NCBI GenBank assembly: GCA_903875215.1 | Contig: CAIQVH010000016.1 | Span: forward strand, 496,001 to 560,000 | Source: an uncultured Anaerolineae bacterium | GTDB taxonomy: Bacteria; Chloroflexota; Anaerolineae; Anaerolineales; Villigracilaceae | Direction: 5' to 3' | DNA: 64,000 nt | Shown here: positions 1 to 6,499 of the stretch, piece after piece | How the letters are laid out: the number at the start of each line of letters is the position of its first letter | Position numbering within the stretch: position 1 is the first letter of the stretch | Program-made: the position numbers and the translations under genes | The notes under the pieces: model-generated | The model's database searches: none | What the model saw: only the letters and a program-made list of their open reading frames with translations | What the model was told of the DNA's origin: nothing

Positions 1-1
1 G

Positions 2-955
2 ATGCACTGCTCGGCCAACGTCAGCCCGACCGACCCGGATGACGTGGCGCTGTTCTTCGGTCTTTCCGGCACCGGCAAGACGACCCTCTCCGCCGACCCG
101 ACCCGCCGCCTGATCGGCGACGATGAGCATGGCTGGAGCGACGAGGGTGTTTTCAACTTCGAGGGTGGCTGCTACGCCAAGGTGATCGGATTGTCGGAAT
201 CCGCCGAGCCGGAGATTTACGCCACCACCAAACGCTATGGGACGATCCTGGAGAATGTGCCCTTCGACCCGGTCACGCGCTACATCGACCTGGACGACGA
301 CTCGCTGACGGAAAATACCCGCGCCTCGTACCCGCTTGAATTCATTGCCAACGCCGTCCCGGAGAAAAAGGCCGGGCACCCGAAAAACGTTATCCTGCTG
401 ACCTGCGACGCCAGCGGCGTGATGCCGCCCATCGCGCGCCTCACTCCCAACCAGGCACTGTACCAGTTCATCAGCGGGTATACCTCCAAAATAGCGGGAA
501 CTGAAGTCGGGTTGGGCAAAGAGCCGGAAATTACCTTTTCGGCTTGTTTCGGCGGCCCGTTCATGGTGCACCATCCCTATAAATACGCGGAACTGCTCAA
601 ACGCAAAATTGAGCGTTACGGCGTGACCTGCTGGCTGGTCAACACCGGCTGGGTGGGCGGGCCGTATGGCGTCGGCAAGCGCATCAGCATCCGGCACACC
701 CGCGCCCTGCTCAACGCCGCGCTGACCGGCAAACTGGCGGATGTGGAATATTATCGGGATCCGGTTTTTGGCTTTGAAGTCCCCAAGAGCTGCCCGGACG
801 TGCCCGAAGCGGTGCTGCAGCCCTGGTCAAGCTGGCCCAGCCGCGCGGAGTATGACAAGCGCTATACCGATCTGGCGATGCGCTTTCAGCAAAACTTCGC
901 CAAATTCACCGGCGGCACGCCGCAGGAAGTCATCGACGCCGGGCCGAAAGTCTAG
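2..955 (+). CDS. pckA: Phosphoenolpyruvate carboxykinase (ATP), C-terminal part
   Basis: This is the last 317 residues of the ATP-dependent PEP carboxykinase, which interconverts oxaloacetate + ATP and PEP + CO2 + ADP in gluconeogenesis in the cytoplasm. The P-loop GLSGTGKTT lies at about residues 20-28 of the fragment, followed by the metal-binding region GDDEHGW and the adenine-binding region near [10 protein letters not shown]. The family is usually about 520-540 residues, so roughly 200 residues lie before the window; the first in-frame ATG at position 2 is not the true start. The reading frame is intact and ends in TAG. It converges on the dms genes and shares a terminator with them. Confidence 0.96.
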   Translation: MHCSANVSPTDPDDVALFFGLSGTGKTTLSADPTRRLIGDDEHGWSDEGVFNFEGGCYAKVIGLSESAEPEIYATTKRYGTILENVPFDPVTRYIDLDDDSLTENTRASYPLEFIANAVPEKKAGHPKNVILLTCDASGVMPPIARLTPNQALYQFISGYTSKIAGTEVGLGKEPEITFSACFGGPFMVHHPYKYAELLKRKIERYGVTCWLVNTGWVGGPYGVGKRISIRHTRALLNAALTGKLADVEYYRDPVFGFEVPKSCPDVPEAVLQPWSSWPSRAEYDKRYTDLAMRFQQNFAKFTGGTPQEVIDAGPKV

Positions 956-960
956 AGTAA

Positions 961-994
961 AAATCTCCGGGTTCATACCACCCGGAGATTTTTT
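961..994. terminator. Bidirectional intrinsic terminator between pckA and dmsBC
   Basis: A perfect 10-bp stem (963-972 with 980-989) with a 7-nt loop is flanked by A residues on the left and six T residues on the right, so it can end transcription from both sides. The stop codon of the minus-strand dmsBC gene lies inside the loop (973-975). Confidence 0.85.
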
Positions 995-2334
995 AATTCA
1001 TAGAACAGCCAGCGTCCCACAACTTCCCCGGTAAAAATCATCAGGAATATGGGGAACGACAGCCACATCCGGGCCGGTTCAGACACAATCGGAAGGATCC
1101 CGATCCCGATCATGGTCAGCGCATTTCCCCCGACCCTTAGCCTGTAGACTGTTTCGTGGGCATGTCCCTGCCCTGAAAGTGCCAGCCAGACCTGTGCCGC
1201 CAGCAAAACCCAGAGCGGGAACCAGACTGTGGCCAGGCCGGCCCCGAGAGCCATTCCCGTCAATCCCAGCGTCCCGGCGCTGAGAAAGAACGCCGCCTCA
1301 GTGTGCCAGGTATTCCAGGTTGGCGCAGCCTTGAACCGATACACCTGTGACATGGCATACACCAACCCGAGACCGGTCAGTGCCAGGGGCAGTTTCCCCA
1401 TTCCTGGCAGGGCTAGCGCAACAAGCCAGCTCACCCCGAACAGTCCAAACAGTAAAATTTCACGGCTCAGCCATGATTTGTTGAGATGATTTAGCGCACG
1501 CCAGGCGTTCAACGGCATTCCGAGGTGTAATAATGAAGCCAGACCGCCTACCCCGATCAACCCGGCGAGCATGGCCAGTGTCAGAGCAGTGAGCGGCCCG
1601 TCAAAAAGCGCAAAGACCGCCATCCCTGCCGCCATCTGTCCGCAGAGCGTAAAAATGATGAGCGGCAGTTCATCCAATTTTTGCCGGGTTTTCATGGGCG
1701 GTTTGACTTCCTCCTGGTTGGATATTTTCTTCTCCAATCCATTCAGCATCCCGGCATGCGGCTGGAGCGCCAGATGCGGCTGGGTGCGGGAAAAAGTTGG
1801 CAGCGGGAAGGGATGTTCCGTCCCGGGAAGCTCCCACAGCTTTGCTCCAAGCGATTCCAATGACTCGTTACCCGTAACTTCCACAAAGTCCAGCACCCGC
1901 AGCGGACAGGCTGCCACGCAAGCCGGCGGCAGGCCTGCATCAAGGTTGTCATAGCAGAAATTGCATTTCGTCATGTGACGTAGTTCCGGGTTGTAGCGCG
2001 GCGCAGAGTACGGACAAGCCCAGGCACAGTACCCGCAGCCCATACATTTTGACTCGTCGATATACACAATTCCATCCGGGCGCACCACATACGCATCCGT
2101 GGGGCAGACTCCTGCACATTTTGGGTGCACACAATGGTTGCAGGCAATCGACAGATTGTAAGCAAAAACATCGGTGATCCATGCCTCGTCTTGTTTTTGC
2201 CAGGTTCCGCCCGAGACCTCATAAACCCGTCGCCAGAGCACGCCAGCCAGCAGGTTATTCTTGTCCTTGCAGGCAATCTGGCAGGCTTTGCAACCCGAGC
2301 AAGCAGAAGCGTCGAAAGTGAAGGCGTAGGTCAT
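973..2334 (-). CDS. DMSO-reductase-type electron transfer subunit: DmsB-DmsC fusion
   Basis: The 453-residue protein joins two subunits that are normally separate. Residues 1 to about 205 form a DmsB-like ferredoxin with four Cys groups (CSGCKACQIAC near residue 12, CNHCVHPKCAGVCP, CMGCGYCAWACP, CNFCYDN...ACVAACP), enough for four [4Fe-4S] clusters. After a short linker, residues from about 215 form a DmsC-like hydrophobic anchor with about eight membrane segments, beginning with a stretch like the DmsC N terminus (ELPLIIFTLCGQ). It should carry electrons from the quinone pool to the molybdenum subunit. Its start overlaps the dmsA stop by 4 bp, so the two are translationally coupled. Frame and length show no sign of error at the junction. 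Confidence 0.9.
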   Translation of the reverse strand: MTYAFTFDASACSGCKACQIACKDKNNLLAGVLWRRVYEVSGGTWQKQDEAWITDVFAYNLSIACNHCVHPKCAGVCPTDAYVVRPDGIVYIDESKCMGCGYCAWACPYSAPRYNPELRHMTKCNFCYDNLDAGLPPACVAACPLRVLDFVEVTGNESLESLGAKLWELPGTEHPFPLPTFSRTQPHLALQPHAGMLNGLEKKISNQEEVKPPMKTRQKLDELPLIIFTLCGQMAAGMAVFALFDGPLTALTLAMLAGLIGVGGLASLLHLGMPLNAWRALNHLNKSWLSREILLFGLFGVSWLVALALPGMGKLPLALTGLGLVYAMSQVYRFKAAPTWNTWHTEAAFFLSAGTLGLTGMALGAGLATVWFPLWVLLAAQVWLALSGQGHAHETVYRLRVGGNALTMIGIGILPIVSEPARMWLSFPIFLMIFTGEVVGRWLFYELKNLRVV

Positions 2335-4724
2335 TTTTCACCTCGCCGTAGGGGCGAAGCATGCTTCGCCCCTACCTTTTCAACCTGTACCATGATGGTG
2401 TGCTGTGTCGAGCCAAAGGCAAACGGTGTCCACTTTTCGGAGGTCAGGACGTTGATGCAGCCGCCGAAGTCGGTGCCGGTTTCGTTGGGAGCCCACCAGG
2501 CGCCTTGCGGGATGTCCACTACGCCGGGGAGGATGCGTGGGGTGACTCTCGCGGGAATTACCAGTTCGCCGCGCTCGTTCCAGGCGCGGATGAGGTCGCC
2601 GTCGTGGATTCCGCGTTCGGCGGCGTCGATGGGGTTGATGAAGATGCGCTGGGGGAAGGCTTCGCCCAGCCAGTCGTTGTTGTCGTGGGTGGAGTGAACG
2701 CGGTGGAGGGTGTGGTGGCCGATGGCTTGGAGGGGAAAAACCTTTTGGGACACGGATTTCACGGATGAACGCGGATTTTCACGGATTTTTTCTTTTTGAT
2801 TTTCTCCGTGTGAATCCGTGTAATCCGCGTAATCCGTGTCCTGGTTTTCAAATGGAGATTCCCACTCCTGAATATATTTCGGGATGGGGGGGATTTCGGC
2901 GGGGTTGTGGCGGTCGTAGAGTTGGTTGGAGAAGATTTCGATTTTGCCGCTGGGGGTCTGGAGCGGGAAGTTTTCGGGGTCACGGCGGAAATCTTGAAAG
3001 GCGATGGCGGGTTGGGTGACGGGATTGCTCCAGGCGCCGAGGTTCTTTTCGATGAATTCGTCGAGGGTAGGGAGATTGGGAAAACGGGTGGCACGCCAAA
3101 CGCCGAGGCAGTAGTCCACCCAGGCTTTTTCGTCGCGGCCTTCGGTGTAGGCGTCGCCGATGCCGAGGCGGGCGGCGATTTCGGAACAGATTTGATAGTC
3201 GGATTTACATTCGCCGGGAGGGTCGACGAGTTTGGGCTGGAGGATGACTTCGTCAGAGTATTTCCAGCCGTCTTCCACGCCCCAGGTTTCGAATTGGGTG
3301 CAGGCAGGCAGGATGATGTCGGCAAAGCGGGCGGTGGGGGTCAGGAAGTTGTCCTGGACGACGAGGAATTCAACTTTCGATTCGTCGCGCAGGATTTCGG
3401 CGGAGCGGTTGACGTTGGCGTGCTGGTTAATCAGGCAGTTGGTGGCGACAGCGTAGATTAACTTGATGGCGCTGGTCAGGCGCGGGACGCCGGTGACGCC
3501 ATCAGCCTGGGTCATACTCTTTCCACGGATGCAGGCTTCGGTCCAGAGAAAGACGGGGATTTTCGCTTTAACGGGATTCTCCCCTTCGGGGAAAACGGTC
3601 CACAATCCGCCACCATCCGGGGCCTGGAGTCCCAATCCACTGGCCCAGCCGCCCGAAATCCCAAAATTGCCGGTGATGGCGGCCAGGACGCACCCGGCGC
3701 GGACAACCTGTTCGCCATAGGCGCGGCGCTGCATGCCGTAGCCCTGGTAGAGCACGGCGGGCCGGGTGGTGGCGTATTCGCGGGCGATACGGGCGATTGC
3801 CCCGGCAGGGACGGCGGTGATGGCGGCGGCCCACTCGGGGGTTTTGGGCGTGCCGTCGCGGACGCCGAGCAGGTAGTCGGTGTAACTTTCGTCGGTTTCG
3901 TGGCCGGGGGGCATGGAGGCGGCGTCCCAGCCGAGACAGTAGCGGCGGATGAAGGGGATGTCGAGCAGGCCTTCGGTGAGCATGACATAGGCCATGGCGG
4001 TCAGCATGGCGGCGTCGGTACCGGGGCGGATGGGAATCCACTCGTCGGCCAGGGCGGCGGCGGAGAGCGAGTGGCGCGGGTCGATGCAGACGATGCGGGC
4101 GCCATTTTGGCGGGCGAGTTTGATGAAGTAGTCGGAGTTGGTGCCGTCGCGCATTTCGGCGGGGTTCCAGCCCCACATCAGGATGTAGCGGCTGTTGAGC
4201 CAGTCCTGGCGCTGGTTGCCGGTGACGAGCGTACCCCAAACGGTGGGCGTGGCGGCGTTGATGGCGGCCCACGAGTAGGAGTTGTAGTGGCCGAGGCAGC
4301 CGCCGTACAGATTCATCAGGCGGCGGGCGGTGTGCGAGCCGTTAAGTTGGTTGTAGGAGCCGGTGCCGTAGGGGACAAACAGGGCTTCGTTGCCGTAGTT
4401 GGCTTTGACGCGCTCGAACTGGGCGGCGACCGTGTCGAGGGCTTCGTCCCAGGAAATGCGCTGGAATTGACCTTCGCCGCGTTTGCCGGTGCGTTTGAGC
4501 GGATGGAGCAGGCGGTCAGGGTGATATTGGCGGCGCAGATAGGCCCGTCCGCGCGGGCAGGCGCGCAGTTGGGGGGAGGCGAGGCTATCGGGGCGGTCGT
4601 CGGTGTCGAGGCGGGTGATGCGTCCGTTTTGGATGTGGGCGATGAGCAGGCAGCGTCCGCCGCAGTTGTGGGCGGGGCAGCCGGTGCGGATGGTGGTAAT
4701 TGGTGTGGAAACGGAACAGCTCAT
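2331..4724 (-). CDS. dmsA: DMSO-reductase-family molybdopterin oxidoreductase, catalytic subunit (DmsA-like)
   Basis: This is a 797-residue bis-MGD enzyme subunit that would reduce DMSO, other S- or N-oxides or a related substrate. The N-terminal [4Fe-4S] site is C16-x4-C21-x3-C25-x30-C56. The region around residues 147-153 (YNSYSWA) matches the DmsA segment that supplies the serine ligand to molybdenum (S151 here). Similarity to E. coli DmsA runs to the final VQVEKV. There is no twin-arginine leader, so as annotated it would stay in the cytoplasm. Two oddities: about 32 extra residues at 628-659 and 13 extra at the C terminus, both encoded by palindromic repeats. It is the first gene of the dmsA-dmsBC operon; an inverted repeat covers its start codon. 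Confidence 0.92.
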   Translation of the reverse strand: MSCSVSTPITTIRTGCPAHNCGGRCLLIAHIQNGRITRLDTDDRPDSLASPQLRACPRGRAYLRRQYHPDRLLHPLKRTGKRGEGQFQRISWDEALDTVAAQFERVKANYGNEALFVPYGTGSYNQLNGSHTARRLMNLYGGCLGHYNSYSWAAINAATPTVWGTLVTGNQRQDWLNSRYILMWGWNPAEMRDGTNSDYFIKLARQNGARIVCIDPRHSLSAAALADEWIPIRPGTDAAMLTAMAYVMLTEGLLDIPFIRRYCLGWDAASMPPGHETDESYTDYLLGVRDGTPKTPEWAAAITAVPAGAIARIAREYATTRPAVLYQGYGMQRRAYGEQVVRAGCVLAAITGNFGISGGWASGLGLQAPDGGGLWTVFPEGENPVKAKIPVFLWTEACIRGKSMTQADGVTGVPRLTSAIKLIYAVATNCLINQHANVNRSAEILRDESKVEFLVVQDNFLTPTARFADIILPACTQFETWGVEDGWKYSDEVILQPKLVDPPGECKSDYQICSEIAARLGIGDAYTEGRDEKAWVDYCLGVWRATRFPNLPTLDEFIEKNLGAWSNPVTQPAIAFQDFRRDPENFPLQTPSGKIEIFSNQLYDRHNPAEIPPIPKYIQEWESPFENQDTDYADYTDSHGENQKEKIRENPRSSVKSVSQKVFPLQAIGHHTLHRVHSTHDNNDWLGEAFPQRIFINPIDAAERGIHDGDLIRAWNERGELVIPARVTPRILPGVVDIPQGAWWAPNETGTDFGGCINVLTSEKWTPFAFGSTQHTIMVQVEKVGAKHASPLRRGEK
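2348..2375. repeat. 28-bp perfect palindrome of the GTAGGGGC type inside the 3' end of dmsA
   Basis: The 28 bp are fully self-complementary (GTAGGGGCGAAGCA and its reverse complement). They encode most of the 13-residue tail after the natural DmsA ending VEKV. Related elements lie at 5530-5590 and 60412-60438. Confidence 0.85.
2748..2841. repeat. Inverted repeat of CACGGAT-type units inserted in frame in dmsA
   Basis: Two imperfect arms (2748-2785 and 2805-2841), each built from repeated ACGGATT/ATCCGTG units, flank a T-rich centre and can fold into a long hairpin. The segment keeps the reading frame open and adds a charged low-complexity stretch to DmsA. Confidence 0.85.
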
Positions 4725-4749
4725 ATCCTTAAGTGTAGGGGATATGAGC
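4719..4749. promoter_or_regulatory. Inverted repeat over the dmsA start codon
   Basis: Perfect 10-bp arms (GCTCATATCC at 4719-4728 and its complement at 4740-4749) are separated by 11 bp. The left arm contains the dmsA ATG and its Shine-Dalgarno-like AAGGAT. It may be an operator or an mRNA hairpin that hides the start. Confidence 0.45.
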
Positions 4750-4787
4750 CGGGAGGAGTAGTGATGGAGGTCATGAGTTTTCAGGCA

Positions 4788-4796
4788 TGCTATAAT
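4788..4796 (+). promoter_or_regulatory. Extended -10 promoter of mntA-hepT
   Basis: TGCTATAAT is a perfect extended -10 element. The ATG of the next gene begins only 6 nt after it, so the mRNA is probably leaderless. Confidence 0.6.
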
Positions 4797-4802
4797 TTAT
4801 TC

Positions 4803-5108
4803 ATGCTGACTGCTCATATCTCCATTCCCAAGAAGGAAATTACTGCTTTTTGCCAACGCTGGAAAGTGGTGGAGTTTGCGTTGTTCGGGTCAGTATTGCG
4901 CGATGACTTCACACCCGAAAGCGATGTAGATGTGTTGGTGACGTTTGCTCTGGGAGCGCAGGTCAGTTTGTTTGACATGGCGCAGATGCAAATCGAATTG
5001 CAGATGCTTTTTGAACGCCCGGTGGACATTCTCGAAAAGGAAGCCCTGCGCAATCCGTATCGCAAGCGCGAGATATTGGGCACTGCGCAGGTAGTGTATG
5101 CGGCCTAA
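4803..5108 (+). CDS. mntA: MntA-like nucleotidyltransferase antitoxin
   Basis: This 101-residue protein has the minimal nucleotidyltransferase fold: GSVLRDD near residue 30 followed by the paired acidic residues of SDVDVLV. In the MntA/HepT family the antitoxin adds AMP groups to the HepT toxin and so silences it. The frame stays open far upstream (to 3900), but that part is antisense to dmsA; the start at 4803 gives a standard-length protein and sits just behind a TATAAT box. It overlaps hepT by 11 bp. The pair is transcribed divergently from dmsA. Confidence 0.88.
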   Translation: MLTAHISIPKKEITAFCQRWKVVEFALFGSVLRDDFTPESDVDVLVTFALGAQVSLFDMAQMQIELQMLFERPVDILEKEALRNPYRKREILGTAQVVYAA

Positions 5109-5439
5109 AGAACGAGATTTAGCCTACTTGTGGGATATGCGCGAAGAAGCCCGTCAAATTGGGACTTTTCTCAAAGATATTCCATATGCCAAATTTGTGA
5201 CGAATAATATGGTGCGCTATGCTGTGGAGCGGTCGCTGATGATTATCGGCGAGGCCGCAAACCATGTTTCAGAAGAATTCCAGGAGGCGCACCCTGAAAT
5301 TGCCTGGCGGCAAATCATCGGTCAGCGCAATGTGCTGGCGCACGAATACGGGGAGATCAAAGTTGACCGGATTTGGGCCGCGGCAATGAACAGCGTGCCC
5401 ATATTGTTGAAAGAGTTGGAAAAGTTGGCGCCAGAATAG
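5098..5439 (+). CDS. hepT: HepT-like HEPN-domain RNase toxin (DUF86)
   Basis: This is a 113-residue all-helical HEPN protein. The catalytic R-x4-H motif is present as RNVLAH near residues 79-84 (followed by E-Y), within the typical sequence GQRNVLAHEYGEI. HEPN toxins of this type cut RNA and are neutralised by AMPylation by the neighbouring MntA. The 11-bp overlap with mntA indicates coupled translation. An 18-bp perfect stem immediately follows and begins inside the last codons, so the pair forms a compact self-contained unit. Confidence 0.88.
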   Translation: MRPKERDLAYLWDMREEARQIGTFLKDIPYAKFVTNNMVRYAVERSLMIIGEAANHVSEEFQEAHPEIAWRQIIGQRNVLAHEYGEIKVDRIWAAAMNSVPILLKELEKLAPE

Positions 5440-5479
5440 CAAACTTCCGAAGTCGAGATGGCTTCGGAAGTTTGCTATT
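5435..5479. terminator. Strong hairpin after hepT
   Basis: A perfect 18-bp stem (5435-5452 with 5462-5479) with a 9-nt loop starts at the hepT stop codon. It ends in a short T run and could act on both strands. Confidence 0.75.
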
Positions 5480-5481
5480 TA

Positions 5482-5560
5482 CGCCGCAGTTGTGGGCGGG
5501 GCAGCCGACGCAGATCCTTTTGTGTATCTGTAGGGGCACGGCAAGATGATTGCCCGTCAA
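5482..5560 (-). pseudogene. Remnant of a dmsA 5' end
   Basis: Positions 5482-5507 repeat 26 bp of the dmsA start region (4658-4683) exactly and in the same orientation. Read on the minus strand, they encode VGCPAHNCG, the first cluster-binding residues of DmsA, preceded by a different N terminus. The similarity ends at the hepT hairpin, so only a fragment is left. It suggests that the toxin-antitoxin unit entered or rearranged a second dmsA-like locus. Confidence 0.5.
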
Positions 5561-5590
5561 TATCCGCTGAATCCTCCGCCGTGCCCTTAC
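5530..5590. repeat. GTAGGGGC-type inverted repeat in the 330-bp gap after hepT
   Basis: Arms at 5530-5542 and 5578-5590 match at 12 of 13 positions and enclose 35 nt. The rest of the gap 5440-5769 holds the hepT hairpin, the dmsA remnant, a GC-rich stretch without features, a terminator-like repeat (5698-5738) and the next promoter. Confidence 0.6.
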
Positions 5591-5697
5591 GATTGTAGGA
5601 TGAAAAACGGCTCTGGGGCGTTTTTGGTTGGCGGGGTTTTCGATGTTGTCACGTTGGGGGGGCGATGGGGCGGGCGAGGCTGTCCGCTGCGGGGGAT

Positions 5698-5738
5698 GAA
5701 AACGCCCTGCGGGTCACAAGTCCGCGGGGCGTTTTTGG
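5698..5738. repeat. 41-bp terminator-like repeat, copy 1 (upstream of the PIN gene)
   Basis: The sequence forms a 14-bp stem (5699-5712 with 5722-5735, one G-T pair) with flanking A and T runs. It is almost identical to 6437-6477, so two copies bracket the PIN cassette. Confidence 0.75.
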
Positions 5739-5753
5739 GATTGTTTTACTGCG

Positions 5754-5762
5754 TGCTATAAT
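5754..5762 (+). promoter_or_regulatory. Extended -10 promoter of the PIN cassette
   Basis: TGCTATAAT, identical to the mntA promoter core, ends 7 nt before the ATG at 5770. A leaderless transcript is likely. Confidence 0.6.
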
Positions 5763-5769
5763 TTGTTCA

Positions 5770-6213
5770 ATGGTTAAGATTTATCTCGATAATTGTTGTC
5801 TCAATCGGCCTTTCGATGACCAAACGCAGGTGCGTGTTCGACTCGAGTCGGAAGCAGTATTGCTAATCCTGTCACGTATCGAGCAGGGTGAATGGTCATG
5901 GATTGGTAGCGATGTGTTAACGGACGAGATTGAGCAAACGCCTGATTTCGGAAAGCGTTCTCGCTTGCAAGTAGTGGCAGACTATGTGCAAGATATTGTT
6001 GAAGTTGATGAGCCTGAACTGGAGCGAGCAAAAGATTTGCAAAAATTCGGTTTTCAAGGATACGATGCTTTGCATATTGCCTGCGCAGAAAGCGCGAAAG
6101 CTGATGTATTCCTGACGACTGATGACCGTTTGCTCAAACTTGTAAAACGTTTCTCCAAAAAACTTCATGTAACGGTTGTAAATCCATTGATATGGCTTGA
6201 GGAGATGGAATAA
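5770..6213 (+). CDS. PIN-domain protein (VapC-like RNase toxin)
   Basis: This 147-residue protein starts with the PIN signature IYLDNCCLNRPFDD (first catalytic Asp near residue 7) and has later acidic residues in YDALHIACAE and TTDDRLL, giving the usual Asp/Glu cluster of this metal-dependent RNase fold. The start at 5770 is preferred over the open frame upstream, because the protein then begins at the PIN fold and lies just behind the promoter. It overlaps the next gene by 1 bp (TAATG). The toxin-first order, with the partner second, is reversed from classical VapBC. Confidence 0.8.
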   Translation: MVKIYLDNCCLNRPFDDQTQVRVRLESEAVLLILSRIEQGEWSWIGSDVLTDEIEQTPDFGKRSRLQVVADYVQDIVEVDEPELERAKDLQKFGFQGYDALHIACAESAKADVFLTTDDRLLKLVKRFSKKLHVTVVNPLIWLEEME

Positions 6214-6431
6214 TGAATACTCAAACGATGACCCTTGAACAAATCCGCGCGGCGGGAATGGCTGCGCTCACCCGTGAACTTGGCGTTGTGGGTATGATCC
6301 GCTTTATGCAGCAGTTTGAAACCGGCGAGGGTGATTATTCAAAAGACCGCCATCAATGGCTGGATGGACAGGATGTCGATGCGATCGCCAGGCGCATTCA
6401 GGAAAAGCGCAAAAAATATAAAACTGAATAA
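6213..6431 (+). CDS. Small protein partnered with the PIN toxin, possible antitoxin
   Basis: The 72-residue protein has no family I can name with certainty. It is predicted mostly helical and ends in a charged tail (RRIQEKRKKYKTE). The segment MRFMQQFETGEGDYS-like around residues 28-44 (IRFMQQFETG) resembles small proteins often found directly behind PIN genes of this kind. The 1-bp overlap with the PIN gene and the terminator-like repeat right after it indicate a two-gene unit. The antitoxin role is inferred from position only. Confidence 0.6.
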   Translation: MNTQTMTLEQIRAAGMAALTRELGVVGMIRFMQQFETGEGDYSKDRHQWLDGQDVDAIARRIQEKRKKYKTE

Positions 6432-6436
6432 GACAA

Positions 6437-6477
6437 GAAAACGCCCTGCGGGTCACAAATCCGCGGGGCGTTTTTGG
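6437..6477. repeat. 41-bp terminator-like repeat, copy 2 (downstream of the PIN cassette)
   Basis: It differs from copy 1 at 5698-5738 by about one base in the loop. The stem followed by TTTTT should terminate the PIN operon. Confidence 0.75.
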
Positions 6478-6499
6478 TTTGGGAAAAAAGCGCCGGTCT

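Noticed and set aside
2748-2841. Repeated ACGGATT units considered as a CRISPR or tandem-repeat array
   Set aside because: Units are too short, without spacers, and arranged as one inverted repeat inside a gene.
3900-4802. Long open frame upstream of mntA in the same frame
   Set aside because: It is antisense to dmsA, rich in Gly/Ala/Val as expected from codon shadows, and the MntA fold begins only at 4803.
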